In this document: positions 51,261 to 60,792 of the stretch, piece after piece | How the letters are laid out: each line of letters starts with the position of its first letter | How positions within the stretch are numbered: the first letter of the stretch is position 1 | Origin: CBDFFW01 sp965246945 | Lineage (GTDB): Bacteria; Pseudomonadota; Alphaproteobacteria; UBA11073 | Direction: 5' to 3' | Assembly: GCA_965246945.1 (NCBI GenBank) | Contig: CBDFFW010000001.1 | Coordinates: 1-64,000 of the forward strand | DNA length: 64,000 bases | Translations under genes and position numbers: made by a program | The notes under the pieces: generated by a model | Told to the model about the DNA's origin: nothing | Seen by the model: the letters and a program-made list of their open reading frames with translations, nothing else | The model's database searches: none

Positions 51261-52313
51261 TTACTTTTCATTGGCTGGCGTTGGGGTTTCGGCGGCCATC
51301 ATTTTGTCGGCAACCACTTCTTTATTACCGCGAATGCGTTGTTCGATAATATCAGCCACCGCTGGGTTATCTTTCAAAAACTGTTTGGCATTTTCTTTGC
51401 CCTGGCCCAAACGTTGCCCATCATACGCAAACCAAGCGCCGGATTTTTCGACGATACCGGCATTGACACCCAGATCGATCAACTCGCCCATTTTGGAAAT
51501 GCCTTCGCCATACATGATATCGAAATCGACCACACGGAATGGTGGGGCGAGTTTGTTTTTGACCACTTTCACGCGTGTCTGATTGCCCGTGATATTTTCC
51601 TTATCTTTAATCGCACCCACGCGGCGAATATCCAAACGGATCGAGGCATAGAATTTCAGCGCATTACCACCCGTCGTGGTTTCCGGGTTACCGAACATCA
51701 CGCCGATTTTGAGGCGAATCTGGTTAATGAAAATTAATAAGGTGTTGGATTTGGAAATGGAGGCGGTAAGTTTACGCAAAGCCTGGCTCATCAACCGCGC
51801 TTGCAGGCCCATATGGCTATCGCCCATCTCACCTTCCAACTCCGCCTTTGGCACGAGCGCTGCCACTGAATCGACGACCAGCACATCAATGGCACCAGAG
51901 CGCACTAAGGTATCGGCAATTTCCAAGGCTTGCTCACCTGCATCTGGCTGCGAAATCAATACTTCATCGATATTCACACCCAGTTTTTTAGCGTAAGATG
52001 CATCGAGCGCGTGTTCGGCATCGATAAATGCGCAGGTGCCGCCGAGTTTTTGCGCTTCGGCAATAATATGTAGTGCTAGGGTGGTTTTACCTGAGCTTTC
52101 CGGACCGTAAATTTCGATAATCCGGCCGCGGGGCACGCCGCCAATACCCAAAGCGATATCGAGGCCCAATGAGCCGGTCGAAATAACCTCAACATCATTA
52201 CTTTCGCCGCGCGCACCTAATTTCATCACGGAACCTTTACCAAAGGCACGGTCAATCTGTGATAAAGCGGCTTCAAGCGCTTTTTGTTTTCCGGCATTGG
52301 CGGCTGTGCTCAT
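51261..52313 (-). CDS. recA: Recombinase A
   Basis: 350 residues from ATG 52313, where MSTAANAGKQKALEAALSQI is the normal RecA start; the longer frame to 52442 is spurious. It drives homologous recombination and SOS induction. Conserved parts are IEIYGPESSGKTTLALHIIA (Walker A), LVVDSVAALVPKAELEGEMG, the DNA-binding loops MGDSHMGLQARLMSQALRKL and GVMFGNPETTTGGNALKFYA, and the C-terminal acidic tail is short. I saw no GTTC-N7-GTTC type LexA box immediately upstream. Confidence 0.98.
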   Translation of the reverse strand: MSTAANAGKQKALEAALSQIDRAFGKGSVMKLGARGESNDVEVISTGSLGLDIALGIGGVPRGRIIEIYGPESSGKTTLALHIIAEAQKLGGTCAFIDAEHALDASYAKKLGVNIDEVLISQPDAGEQALEIADTLVRSGAIDVLVVDSVAALVPKAELEGEMGDSHMGLQARLMSQALRKLTASISKSNTLLIFINQIRLKIGVMFGNPETTTGGNALKFYASIRLDIRRVGAIKDKENITGNQTRVKVVKNKLAPPFRVVDFDIMYGEGISKMGELIDLGVNAGIVEKSGAWFAYDGQRLGQGKENAKQFLKDNPAVADIIEQRIRGNKEVVADKMMAAETPTPANEK

Positions 52314-52472
52314 GAACGATCTTTCTAGATGTGAATTACATGTATTTAATAGGCATGAAAGCCTTGGAATGCAAGGGCTTGCGCACACAATCCATAGCAA
52401 AAAACCGCTAGCCAAACGATCAATTTTGACGCATAGTTGCAAAAAATGCTTCTAGGTTGCGGACTGTAATCT

Positions 52473-53102
52473 ATGCTAAATTTGTGTAATATGACGGAAG
52501 AAGTACCCCACCGCCGGCACCATGTCAGCTTTGAAGCCGCAGCGGCGGCTTTGCAGCAGATTGTGCCATGGGGCAAAGTCAAACAACGCTTAGGCCAATT
52601 AAAGGCGGCCAATCACAGTTTAACCGCAGCGGTTGAAACGCCGGTGGAAGCACCATCCAGTTTACCAACGCCAATTGTTATCTACAGCATTTCAGATCTA
52701 CGCGCCGCATTATTGGCGGCAGAAGAAACCGGTTTTGGCCTGTCGGTAATTACCGCGCCGGGCATTGCCAGCACACTTGGCCCGCGGTGGTTCACCGCTA
52801 TGTTGGCGCGGCTGCAAGACGATTATCCTGAAACACCATTATTGGCGATTATGGATTGCGGCGACCGCGAAGGCGTGGCCATGGCCGCGCTGCAGCATGG
52901 CGTGCCAGCCATTTATTTCAAAGGCCACCCCACCAGTACACAAAAATTGCAATGGATGGCCCGCAAGGTGAAAGCCGAGTTTTTTAATCAGCTTGGCCCC
53001 AAACTTGATTTGCTCGAAAACAGCGATAGCTATGAAGCGTGTTATGCTTGGTTGAAAACGAATGGCACGCCCATTCCAGAAGCCGCCGCTGTGGCGCGTT
53101 AA
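52473..53102 (+). CDS. Conserved hypothetical protein
   Basis: A 209-residue protein (203 if ATG 52491 is used; neither start has a clear Shine-Dalgarno). The N-terminal part is Ala-rich (FEAAAAALQQIV) with a Pro-rich linker. The C-terminal 140 residues look like an alpha/beta fold, with VIYSISDLRAALLAAEETGF, LLAIMDCGDREGVAMAALQH and GVPAIYFKGHPTSTQKLQWM. Proteins with a MDCGDxxGxAxxALxxG pattern recur as uncharacterised alphaproteobacterial genes. It is divergent from recA and precedes bioB by 46 bases. No function is assigned. Confidence 0.65.
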   Translation: MLNLCNMTEEVPHRRHHVSFEAAAAALQQIVPWGKVKQRLGQLKAANHSLTAAVETPVEAPSSLPTPIVIYSISDLRAALLAAEETGFGLSVITAPGIASTLGPRWFTAMLARLQDDYPETPLLAIMDCGDREGVAMAALQHGVPAIYFKGHPTSTQKLQWMARKVKAEFFNQLGPKLDLLENSDSYEACYAWLKTNGTPIPEAAAVAR

Positions 53103-53148
53103 CCACAAAGATTGTCACCTGATTATTTTTTTGGTTTAACTGCCACCC

Positions 53149-54219
53149 ATGGAATGCTCAAGCGCGCAACAAATGATACGCCCTGCCGAGAAATGGTCGC
53201 GCACCCAAATTCAAAAACTATATGATAAACCGCTGCTTGATTTAGTGTTTGAAGCAGCCAGCACTCACCGCCAACACCACAATCCGCGTGAAGTGCAACT
53301 TTGTACATTGCTATCTATCAAAACCGGTGGTTGCCCCGAAGATTGCGCCTATTGCCCGCAAGCAGCGCGCTATCACACCGGCGTCGAAAAACAAGGCTTA
53401 ATGCAGGTTGACGAAGTATTGGCGGCTGCCACCCGCGCTAAACTCGCCGGCAGCACGCGCTTTTGCATGGGCGCCGCCTGGCGTGAAATTACCGATGGTC
53501 GCGGGTTCGACCGCGTGTTGCAAATGGTCGAAGGCGTGGCCAGCATGGGGTTGGAAGTCTGTTGCACGCTTGGCATGTTGAATGACGACCAGGCCACGCG
53601 GCTAAAAGCAGCGGGGCTGAAAGCTTATAACCACAACCTCGATACTTCGCCCGAACATTACGGCGATATTATCACGACGCGACAATATGACGACCGTTTG
53701 CGCACGATTGACAGTGTGGCCAATGCGGGTATCAGCGTTTGCTGCGGCGGCATTATTGGTATGGGGGAAACGGAGACCGACCGCATCGGCTTGCTGCACC
53801 AAATCGCCAATTTAAATCCCGCCCCGGAAAGTGTGCCGATTAATGCGCTAGTGCCAATTGAAGGTACGCCATTAGGTGATGCGCAAGCACAAGCTGCCAT
53901 TGAACCCGTCGATCCGCTCGAATGGGTCCGCATGATTGCGCTGGCTCGCATCTTACTGCCGCAAAGCATGGTACGCTTATCGGCCGGCCGCCTGCAAATC
54001 CCCGAAAGCGCCCAAGCTTTGGCTTTTTTGGCTGGCGCGAATTCCATCTTCACAGGCGAAAAACTCCTCACCACCGCCAACCCCGAATTCGATTTCGATC
54101 ACGCGCTACTCAACAAACTCGGCCTATACGGCCGCGCGCCTAATCAGGTTGAAATCCCTGTTGTAGAACTGGCAAACGAGCATATACATACTTGCTGCCC
54201 TCAAAAAGAAGCTGCTTAA
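53149..54219 (+). CDS. bioB: Biotin synthase
   Basis: A 356-residue radical SAM enzyme. It inserts sulfur into dethiobiotin, the last step of biotin synthesis. The [4Fe-4S] motif is CPEDCAYC (Cys62, Cys66, Cys69); FCMGAAWREITDGRGFDRVL, LEVCCTLGMLNDDQATRLKA and YNHNLDTSPEHYGDIITTRQ are family signatures, and AGRLQIPESAQALAFLAGAN includes the Arg ligand of the [2Fe-2S] cluster. It is complete and ends 4 bases before the convergent pheA. It lies in the same 10-kb stretch as birA but not in an operon with it. Confidence 0.97.
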   Translation: MECSSAQQMIRPAEKWSRTQIQKLYDKPLLDLVFEAASTHRQHHNPREVQLCTLLSIKTGGCPEDCAYCPQAARYHTGVEKQGLMQVDEVLAAATRAKLAGSTRFCMGAAWREITDGRGFDRVLQMVEGVASMGLEVCCTLGMLNDDQATRLKAAGLKAYNHNLDTSPEHYGDIITTRQYDDRLRTIDSVANAGISVCCGGIIGMGETETDRIGLLHQIANLNPAPESVPINALVPIEGTPLGDAQAQAAIEPVDPLEWVRMIALARILLPQSMVRLSAGRLQIPESAQALAFLAGANSIFTGEKLLTTANPEFDFDHALLNKLGLYGRAPNQVEIPVVELANEHIHTCCPQKEAA

Positions 54220-54223
54220 AATT

Positions 54224-55060
54224 TTATTGCTGCCGAAAATCTGCCATCATATATGTCCCCAAAATTCGCACCGCTTTGGCAAAATAGCGAAGTTCTTCCA
54301 AAGCACGCTGGGAAGCGGGCTGTTCAGGATGGCCTTCAAATTCGGCATAGAAATCGGCGGCGACAAACCCGCCATTATGGGTAATGAAGCTTTCCAGTTT
54401 GACCAGATTAATACTATTGGTCGCAAAACCGCCTAAGGCTTTGTACAGCGCGGCCGGAATACTGCGCACTTGAAAACTTAAACTGGTGAGACACGGCGCG
54501 CCAATATCCACGGTCGCCGCCGTCTGGCTGATCAGCACAAAGCGCGTGGTGTTATTCGCTTGATCCGCGCAATCGGTGCGCAGCACTTCCAGCCCGTAAA
54601 TTTCGGCCGCGAGCTTGGAAGCAACCGCTCCTTGCGTCACATCTGCCAATTTGGCCACCGCTTCTGCAGCCATCGCCGTGTTTTGCGCAATCACCGGCTG
54701 AATACCCCAGGCGCGCAGATGTTGGCGGGATTGGCTTAACGCCTGTGCATGGCTATGCGCCTGTTTAATCTGTTCAAACTTGGCGCCGTAAACCCCTAAT
54801 AAACAATGTTGGATCGGCTGAAAATGTTCGCCCACCAAATGTAAATCGCTGCGCAGCAGCAGCGGATGAATATCGGCCACCCGTCCAGCAATCGAATTTT
54901 CAATCGGCAAAATGCCCAGCGCCACCTCACCATTGCTAACTGCTTCAACCACTGATTCAAAATCTGGACAGGCCAAACGCTGGAAATCCAGCCGCACCGC
55001 TTTAGCCGCCACCTCCCCATATGCCCCCGGCACCCCTTGAAAGGCGATGATGTTTTCCAT
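54224..55060 (-). CDS. pheA: Prephenate dehydratase
   Basis: 278 residues from ATG 55060. It converts prephenate to phenylpyruvate in phenylalanine synthesis. The catalytic domain has IIAFQGVPGAYGEVAA, ILPIENSIAGRVADIHPLLL, and TQGAVASKLAAEIYGLEVL, followed by NTTRFVLISQT with the catalytic Thr. A C-terminal ACT domain (LTSLSFQVRSIPAALYKALG, SINLVKLESF, ADFYAEFEGHPE) would bind phenylalanine for feedback inhibition. No chorismate mutase domain is fused. A longer frame to 55117 lacks support. Confidence 0.95.
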   Translation of the reverse strand: MENIIAFQGVPGAYGEVAAKAVRLDFQRLACPDFESVVEAVSNGEVALGILPIENSIAGRVADIHPLLLRSDLHLVGEHFQPIQHCLLGVYGAKFEQIKQAHSHAQALSQSRQHLRAWGIQPVIAQNTAMAAEAVAKLADVTQGAVASKLAAEIYGLEVLRTDCADQANNTTRFVLISQTAATVDIGAPCLTSLSFQVRSIPAALYKALGGFATNSINLVKLESFITHNGGFVAADFYAEFEGHPEQPASQRALEELRYFAKAVRILGTYMMADFRQQ

Positions 55061-55137
55061 TATGACAGCGTGCCACAACCAGCCAAACCACGCAAATTTT
55101 GCAATAAGCAGTTGCAACTGTTATATTTAAATCAACC

Positions 55138-56187
55138 ATGCCGCTTGATCTAGCGCCCGCTGCCTCTGCAACCACTGCGCCATTATTATTTACCCCCGAA
55201 GTTGAACGCGCCACGGCGCATTTGTTCGATAAGGTGAAGCGCGTGGTGAGCCCGCTGGAATGGCCGGGTTATGCGCCATATGTTTATGAGATTTTAAAGC
55301 TGAAGCGGGAGCGCAATGCGGTGATCCTGGCGCACAACTATCAAAGCGCGGAGATTTTCCACTGTGTGGCGGATATTGTCGGCGACAGTCTGGCTCTTGC
55401 GTATAAAGCTGCCGAGGTCGATGCTGAAATCATTGTGTTAGCCGGTGTGCATTTTATGGCGGAGACGGCCAAACTGGTTTCCCCTGAAAAAACCGTGTTG
55501 ATCCCAGATCCGCGCGCGGGTTGTTCACTCGCCGATAGCATTACGCCCGCCGATATCGCGCTGCTGCGCAAACGGTATCCCGGCGTGCCGGTGGTGACTT
55601 ATGTGAATACCTCCGCCGCTGTGAAAGCCGCGTCCGATATTTGCGTCACTTCCGGCAATGCTGTGAAAATCGTCGAAAGTTTGGGCGTGCCGGAAGTGCT
55701 GTTTTTGCCGGATGAATATCTGGCCAATTGGGTCGCCACGCAAACTACCGTTAAAATCATCGCCTGGAAAGGGCATTGCGAAGTGCATGAGCGCTTTACA
55801 GCGGAGGACATCCACTTCTTCCGCCAGGCCAACCCTGGCGCGGTCGTCCTCGCCCATCCGGAATGCCCGCCGGCCGTGCTAGCCGCCGCTGATTTTGTCG
55901 GCAGTACCGCAATGATGGATGGCTATGTCCGCGAACAGCAACCGGCCAAGGTGGTGATGGTGACCGAATGCGCGATGAGCGATAACCTGGCCGCCCAGCA
56001 CCCCAATGTCGAATTCCTGCGCCCCTGCAATCTATGCCCGCATATGCAACGCATCACCCTGCCGAAAATCTATCAAGCCTTACGTGATGGCCGTGCGGGT
56101 GACGGTTATTACGACGTCCAAATCGACCCCACTATCATCGACCGCGCCCGCCTGCCAATCGACCGCATGCTGGCGGTGGGGCGTTAA
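55138..56187 (+). CDS. nadA: Quinolinate synthase
   Basis: A 349-residue iron-sulfur enzyme. It condenses iminoaspartate with dihydroxyacetone phosphate to quinolinate in NAD synthesis. The substrate-binding region NAVILAHNYQSAEIFHCVAD and the three cluster cysteines are in place: PRAGCSLADS (Cys129), HPECPPAVLA (Cys243) and RPCNLCPHMQRITL (Cys297 and Cys300). Three pseudo-repeated domains are evident. nadB and nadC are not adjacent. It is complete. Confidence 0.97.
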   Translation: MPLDLAPAASATTAPLLFTPEVERATAHLFDKVKRVVSPLEWPGYAPYVYEILKLKRERNAVILAHNYQSAEIFHCVADIVGDSLALAYKAAEVDAEIIVLAGVHFMAETAKLVSPEKTVLIPDPRAGCSLADSITPADIALLRKRYPGVPVVTYVNTSAAVKAASDICVTSGNAVKIVESLGVPEVLFLPDEYLANWVATQTTVKIIAWKGHCEVHERFTAEDIHFFRQANPGAVVLAHPECPPAVLAAADFVGSTAMMDGYVREQQPAKVVMVTECAMSDNLAAQHPNVEFLRPCNLCPHMQRITLPKIYQALRDGRAGDGYYDVQIDPTIIDRARLPIDRMLAVGR

Positions 56188-56221
56188 TTGGTATTTTGCT
56201 AAAAGACTTTTTGAAAGCTGT

Positions 56222-56250
56222 TTGACCACTTTAAATAAACATTCTAGCAT
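56222..56250 (+). promoter_or_regulatory. Candidate sigma-70 promoter for dinD
   Basis: TTGACC (56222-56227), a 17-base AT-rich spacer, and TAGCAT (56245-56250) are followed by a strong Shine-Dalgarno CAGGAG (56261-56266) eight bases before ATG 56275. No clear LexA palindrome is visible near it, so SOS control cannot be claimed. Confidence 0.55.
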
Positions 56251-56274
56251 TTTGGTTGATCAGGAGTTTTACCA

Positions 56275-57129
56275 ATGGTTTCCACAATCGTTGTAGCACA
56301 TATGTCGACGCAAAATCGCCCCTTTGAAGATATTCGCCATACTGATGAAGATGGCAACGAATACTGGTTAGCTAGAGAATTGCAGCCTTTATTGGATTAT
56401 GCACGATGGGAAAATTTCGAGACTGCAATCGATAAAGCAAAAATTGCTTGTGAAACAGCTGGTTACGAAATTACAGACCATTTTCGTGATGTCACGAAAA
56501 TGGTTGATATTGGCTCTGGGGCGCAACGCTCAATTGCGGATATTCAATTATCGCGTTACGCATGCTATTTAATCGTCCAAAATGGTGACTCTTCCAAACC
56601 AGCAATCGCTTATGGCCAAACATATTTTGCTGTTCAAACGCGTCGTCAAGAGCTAGCAGATCAACAGGATTTTTCAAATTTAACAGAAGAAGAACAGCGA
56701 TTAAAATTGCGTGAACAGTTAAGCACGCATAACAAAGCTTTATCAGCTGCTGCAAAGGATTGCGGCGTTGAAACGCCGATAGATTATGCAATTTTTCAAG
56801 ATCATGGTTACCGCGGATTATATGGTGGCTTGGGTGCAAAAGAAATTCATGCTCGCAAAGGACTTAAGAAAAATCATGCAATATTAGACCATATGGGCAG
56901 CACAGAAATGGCTGCTAATTTATTTCGTGCAACTCAAACAGAAGAAATTTTAAAACGCGAAGACATCCGTCATAAAGCTTTAGCAAATATAAAACATGCT
57001 GAAGTTGGCCGCAAAGTTCGGCAAACAATTCAGGAATTAGGCGGAACTATGCCCGAGAATTTACCTACACCAGATAAGAGTATTCAACAACTTGAACGCG
57101 AGCAGAAAAAAGCAATTAGCAAAAACTAA
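56275..57129 (+). CDS. dinD: DNA-damage-inducible protein D
   Basis: 284 residues, close to the 274 of E. coli DinD. Family blocks are EYWLARELQPLLDYARWENF, DHFRDVTKMVDIGSGAQRSI, LSRYACYLIVQNGDSSKP, IAYGQTYFAVQTRRQELADQ and the second part GLYGGLGAKEIHARKGLKKN, ILDHMGSTEMAANLFRATQT. E. coli DinD binds RecA filaments and disassembles them. Base composition is clearly more AT-rich than the flanking nadA and ppdK, consistent with a mobile accessory gene. It has its own promoter candidate. dinD is not core in alphaproteobacteria. Confidence 0.9.
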   Translation: MVSTIVVAHMSTQNRPFEDIRHTDEDGNEYWLARELQPLLDYARWENFETAIDKAKIACETAGYEITDHFRDVTKMVDIGSGAQRSIADIQLSRYACYLIVQNGDSSKPAIAYGQTYFAVQTRRQELADQQDFSNLTEEEQRLKLREQLSTHNKALSAAAKDCGVETPIDYAIFQDHGYRGLYGGLGAKEIHARKGLKKNHAILDHMGSTEMAANLFRATQTEEILKREDIRHKALANIKHAEVGRKVRQTIQELGGTMPENLPTPDKSIQQLEREQKKAISKN

Positions 57130-57207
57130 GTTCACATATACTACGCGAATAACTTTGCGCTAACTTACTTATTTTGCTTTAACAGCCCCTCAGGGAATAA
57201 GCATCAG

Positions 57208-59883
57208 ATGTCGGCGCAAAAATGGGTTTATCGGTTTGGTCAGGGCAAGGCTGATGGCCATGCCAAGATGAAGGAATTGCTGGGCGGCAAGGGCGCCAAT
57301 CTGGCGGAGATGACCAATATGGGCCTGCCCGTGCCATCGGGGTTGACGATTACGACCGAGGTTTGTACCTATTTTTATGCCAATGGCCGGCAATATCCGC
57401 CTGAACTGAAACAGAATGTTGATGACGCATTGGCCGCGGTGGAAAGCCATATCGGCGCGCAGTTTGGCGATGTGGCGAACCCCCTCCTCGTCTCCGTCCG
57501 TTCCGGCGCGCAGGCCTCGATGCCGGGCATGATGGATACGATTTTGAATTTGGGCCTGAATGACCAAACGGTTGAGGGCCTGGCCAAACGCAGTGGCGAT
57601 GCGCGGTTTGCGTATGATAGCTACCGCCGGTTTATTCAGATGTATAGCGCGGTGGTGCTGAACCTGTCGCATCACGATTTTGAAGATATTTTGGATAGCT
57701 ATAAACGCCAGATTAACAAATTTGAAGATACGGCACTGACGGCTGTAGACTGGGAAAAGGTGATTGCCGCTTATAAAGCAATGGTGCAACAACGTAGCGG
57801 CGCACCGTTTCCGCAAGAAGTGCAAGCGCAGTTATGGGGCGCGATTGGCGCGGTGTTCCAATCCTGGATGAACCAGCGGGCAATTACGTATCGCCGCCTA
57901 AATGAAATTCCCGAAAGCTGGGGCACGGCGGTGAATGTGCAGGCGATGGTGTTCGGCAATTTGGGCGATGATTGCGCCACGGGCGTGTGCTTTACGCGCG
58001 ATCCATCGACCGGCGAAAATACATTCTACGGCGAATTTTTGGTGAATGCCCAGGGCGAGGATGTCGTCGCCGGCATCCGCACGCCGCAGCAAATTACGGT
58101 TGCCGGCAAGCAGGCCCAAAACAGCACTGCGCCGGCGATGGAAGAAGTGATGGGCGAGGTTTACAAACAGCTCTGCGATGTGCGTGCACTCCTCGAAAAA
58201 CATTATCAAGATATGCAGGATATCGAGTTTACCGTGCAGCAAGGCAAGCTGTACATTCTGCAAACCCGCAGCGGCAAACGCACAGCGCAGGCCTCGCTGC
58301 GCATCGCCGTAGAACTGGCCAATGAAGGTTTGATTAGCCGTGAAGAAGCAGTAAAGCGTGTAAGCCCGGCTTCGTTCGATCAGTTATTGCATCCACGGCT
58401 TGACCCCGATGCAAAAAAAGACGTGTTGACCAAAGGCCTGCCCGCTTCCCCCGGCGCGGCCGTGGGCCGTCTGGCATTTACGGCCGATGAAGCCGAGCGC
58501 CTCGCCCATCAGGGCGAAAGCGTCATTTTATGCCGCACCGAGACCAGCCCCGAAGACATTCACGGCATGTATGCGGCCAAAGGCATTTTAACCGCGCGCG
58601 GCGGGATGACCTCGCACGCGGCTGTGGTCGCGCGCGGCATGGGCCGCCCTTGTGTGGTGGGGGCCGGTGAAATGCGGTTGGATGAACATAAAGGCACGTT
58701 GCAAATCGGCAGGCGCAGTTTGAATGCGGGCGATATCGTTACGCTGGATGGCGCGGCGGGTGAAGTGTATTTGGGCGAAGTAAAAACGCTGGCGCCCGCC
58801 ATGGGCGCGGATTTTGCCACACTGATGGGCTGGGCAGATTCTTTCCGCCGTTTGAAAGTACGCGCGAATGCCGAAACGCCGAAGGATGCCGAAGTCGCCC
58901 GTGAATTTGGTGCCGAAGGCATCGGCCTATGCCGCACTGAACATATGTTTTTCGACCCCGCGCGGATTATTTCCGTGCGTGAAATGATCATTGCGGATGA
59001 TGAAGCAGGCCGTGTGAAAGCGCTGGCGAAATTAGAGCCATTTCAGCGCGATGATTTTGCCGCGATCTTTAAAATTATGGCCGGCCTACCGGTCACCATC
59101 CGCCTGCTTGACCCGCCTTTGCATGAATTTTTGCCGCATACCGAAGCCGAAACTGCCAGTGTCGCCAAGGCCTTGAACATCCCGGGCGATGTGCTGGTAC
59201 GGCGGTTGCAGCAGCTGAAAGAAAGCAACCCGATGCTCGGCCATCGCGGTTGCCGCCTGGGTATCACCTATCCGGAAATTTATGAAATGCAGGCGCGCGC
59301 GGTGTTTGCCGCCGCTTGCCAAGTGCCGAATGTCGAGCTGGAAATTATGATTCCGTTGGTAGCAACACTGACCGAACTTGAAATCTTGAAAGAAAAAATC
59401 ATCGCGGTCGGCAAAGAGATTGCGCCGAATTTAAAATACAAAATCGGCGTGATGATCGAACTGCCACGCGCTGCGCTGCAAGCGGGCGAGCTGGCGAAGG
59501 AAGCGGAATTTTTCTCCTTCGGCACCAACGATCTCACGCAAACCACGCTGGGCATCAGCCGCGATGATGCCGCGCATTTCCTGCCGCATTACCAGCGCGC
59601 CAATATCTATGCGCAAGACCCGTTTGTCAGCATCGACCAGGCCGGGGTGGGCGAGCTGATTAAAATCGCTGCCGAGCGTGGCCGCGCCACGCGCAAAGAT
59701 ATCAAACTTGGCATTTGCGGCGAACATGGCGGCGACCCGGCCTCCATCGCCTTCTGCGAAACGGTCGGCCTCGACTACGTCTCCTGCTCCCCCTACCGCG
59801 TCCCGGTCGCCCGATTAGCCGCAGCCCAAGCCGCCCTCACCAGCCATGCCGAATTGGCGCTGGCGAAGAAACAGGCTGCTTAA
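57208..59883 (+). CDS. ppdK: Pyruvate, phosphate dikinase
   Basis: An 891-residue protein, full length. It interconverts pyruvate, ATP and phosphate with PEP, AMP and pyrophosphate. The N-terminal nucleotide-binding domain begins KWVYRFGQGKADG and has GGKGANLAEMTNMGLPVPSG; the phosphohistidine is in ARGGMTSHAAVVARGMGRP (about His470); the C-terminal PEP domain has GLCRTEHMF, MIPLVATLTELEILKEKI, FFSFGTNDLTQTTLGISRDD and the catalytic Cys837 in GICGEHGGDP. Codon use is GC-rich, unlike dinD before it and the unknown gene after it. Its last 174 bases are repeated at 60793-60966. Confidence 0.97.
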   Translation: MSAQKWVYRFGQGKADGHAKMKELLGGKGANLAEMTNMGLPVPSGLTITTEVCTYFYANGRQYPPELKQNVDDALAAVESHIGAQFGDVANPLLVSVRSGAQASMPGMMDTILNLGLNDQTVEGLAKRSGDARFAYDSYRRFIQMYSAVVLNLSHHDFEDILDSYKRQINKFEDTALTAVDWEKVIAAYKAMVQQRSGAPFPQEVQAQLWGAIGAVFQSWMNQRAITYRRLNEIPESWGTAVNVQAMVFGNLGDDCATGVCFTRDPSTGENTFYGEFLVNAQGEDVVAGIRTPQQITVAGKQAQNSTAPAMEEVMGEVYKQLCDVRALLEKHYQDMQDIEFTVQQGKLYILQTRSGKRTAQASLRIAVELANEGLISREEAVKRVSPASFDQLLHPRLDPDAKKDVLTKGLPASPGAAVGRLAFTADEAERLAHQGESVILCRTETSPEDIHGMYAAKGILTARGGMTSHAAVVARGMGRPCVVGAGEMRLDEHKGTLQIGRRSLNAGDIVTLDGAAGEVYLGEVKTLAPAMGADFATLMGWADSFRRLKVRANAETPKDAEVAREFGAEGIGLCRTEHMFFDPARIISVREMIIADDEAGRVKALAKLEPFQRDDFAAIFKIMAGLPVTIRLLDPPLHEFLPHTEAETASVAKALNIPGDVLVRRLQQLKESNPMLGHRGCRLGITYPEIYEMQARAVFAAACQVPNVELEIMIPLVATLTELEILKEKIIAVGKEIAPNLKYKIGVMIELPRAALQAGELAKEAEFFSFGTNDLTQTTLGISRDDAAHFLPHYQRANIYAQDPFVSIDQAGVGELIKIAAERGRATRKDIKLGICGEHGGDPASIAFCETVGLDYVSCSPYRVPVARLAAAQAALTSHAELALAKKQAA
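59710..59883. repeat. Direct repeat, copy A (3' end of ppdK)
   Basis: The last 58 codons of ppdK are repeated in the same orientation 1083 bases downstream. A block of 134 bases (59716-59849) is identical in both copies. Outside it there are seven differences in 40 bases, all synonymous (one in the Ile codon at 59713-59715, six in the last 12 codons). The copies bracket 909 bases holding one unknown gene. Confidence 0.95.
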
Positions 59884-59918
59884 TTAATGTAAAGCCAGCA
59901 ATGCTAGCTTTACATTAA
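59884..59918. terminator. Terminator-like hairpin after ppdK
   Basis: A perfect 12-bp inverted repeat, TTAATGTAAAGC (59884-59895) and GCTTTACATTAA (59907-59918), encloses an 11-base loop. It sits between ppdK and the convergent unknown gene that ends at 59925, so it may stop transcription from both. It lies inside the segment bracketed by the two ppdK ends. Confidence 0.6.
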
Positions 59919-59924
59919 AAGTAA

Positions 59925-60689
59925 TTATGCTTGATTGGCTGGCGGTTTTGCCGCGACTTCGCTTGCTGAAATTTGAGGGAAAGCTTTGATCAAATAAGCG
60001 GGGTCTGCGTTTAAACCTTTTTTGAAAGCGGCTTCTAATACTGCTTCTAAACCCAATTCGTTATGATCTGCATCAGGATATGATACTCTTAAATTTGAAA
60101 TATCTTGCCGTAGTTCTGCTTCACCAATTGTTGGCACTGTTGCCAAAGCAGTCACAAACTTTTGAACGCATTTCACATGTAATGCTAAACTTTCTTCACG
60201 TTCGGGTTGTGTCTTGTCAATCCAACAAGCGCGTTCACGATAGTTATCGATATACCACCAGGTAACTGCACTAGCTAATCGATTAGCATCTATATAAAAA
60301 ACAGGTTTGTTTTCATCAGTTTGATCAACAAATAATTGATCAATCGATATTCCAAGAGGTTCGTCTTTCCAAGACGCAAAGCGCAAAAGTTTTAATCTTT
60401 CTTTTAAAGGATGTAATGCATTTTGCATCTGCTCATCCAAATCAGATGGCTTTTCGCCAGCTGCAATCCAAATTGCACTATATGCTTCAATCGCCTTCCC
60501 TAAATTAACAAATTCTCCAGCAGTGGGAAAATTAAGTGAATTACCTTTAGGACCAAAACCAGCTAATTCGTAAGAATCTACATTAAAGGGATAACGCTTC
60601 AAACGGGAAGCAGCATCTCGCTGTTCTTTTATTTCATACATTTCATCGATTATACGATCAACTGGCGTCACTGGAAAAAGGTTTGTCAT
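59925..60689 (-). CDS. Unknown AT-rich cargo gene between two ppdK ends
   Basis: 254 residues from ATG 60689 (AGGA seven bases upstream; a start at 60734 is possible). It is soluble, with no signal peptide. Visible stretches include FPVTPVDRIIDEMYEIKEQR, FPTAGEFVNLGKAIEAYSAI, YIDANRLASAVTWWYIDNYR, LHVKCVQKFVTALATVPTIG, ending in an Ala/Pro-rich tail. I do not recognise the family. Codon use is AT-rich and quite unlike ppdK. It is the only gene in the 909 bases between the ppdK stop and the duplicated ppdK end, which points to arrival by insertion at the ppdK 3' end. Confidence 0.7.
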   Translation of the reverse strand: MTNLFPVTPVDRIIDEMYEIKEQRDAASRLKRYPFNVDSYELAGFGPKGNSLNFPTAGEFVNLGKAIEAYSAIWIAAGEKPSDLDEQMQNALHPLKERLKLLRFASWKDEPLGISIDQLFVDQTDENKPVFYIDANRLASAVTWWYIDNYRERACWIDKTQPEREESLALHVKCVQKFVTALATVPTIGEAELRQDISNLRVSYPDADHNELGLEAVLEAAFKKGLNADPAYLIKAFPQISASEVAAKPPANQA

Positions 60690-60792
60690 TATATGTCCTA
60701 AAGTTTTAGTTAATATGCTTGAATAGTAATGCAAGTATTATTAGGTCAATCTTATTATAGAGAATAAAGCTTGTGAGTTTTTAATGTGGTTC

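Noticed and set aside
52314..52490. Search for a LexA box upstream of recA
   Set aside because: No GTTC-N7-GTTC or similar palindrome could be found in the gap by eye.
60690..60792. TTGACC and TATAAT-like boxes upstream of the cargo gene on the minus strand
   Set aside because: The TTGACC lies downstream of the best TATAAT and the alternative -10 gives a 15-base spacer; the region is too AT-rich to call a promoter with confidence.
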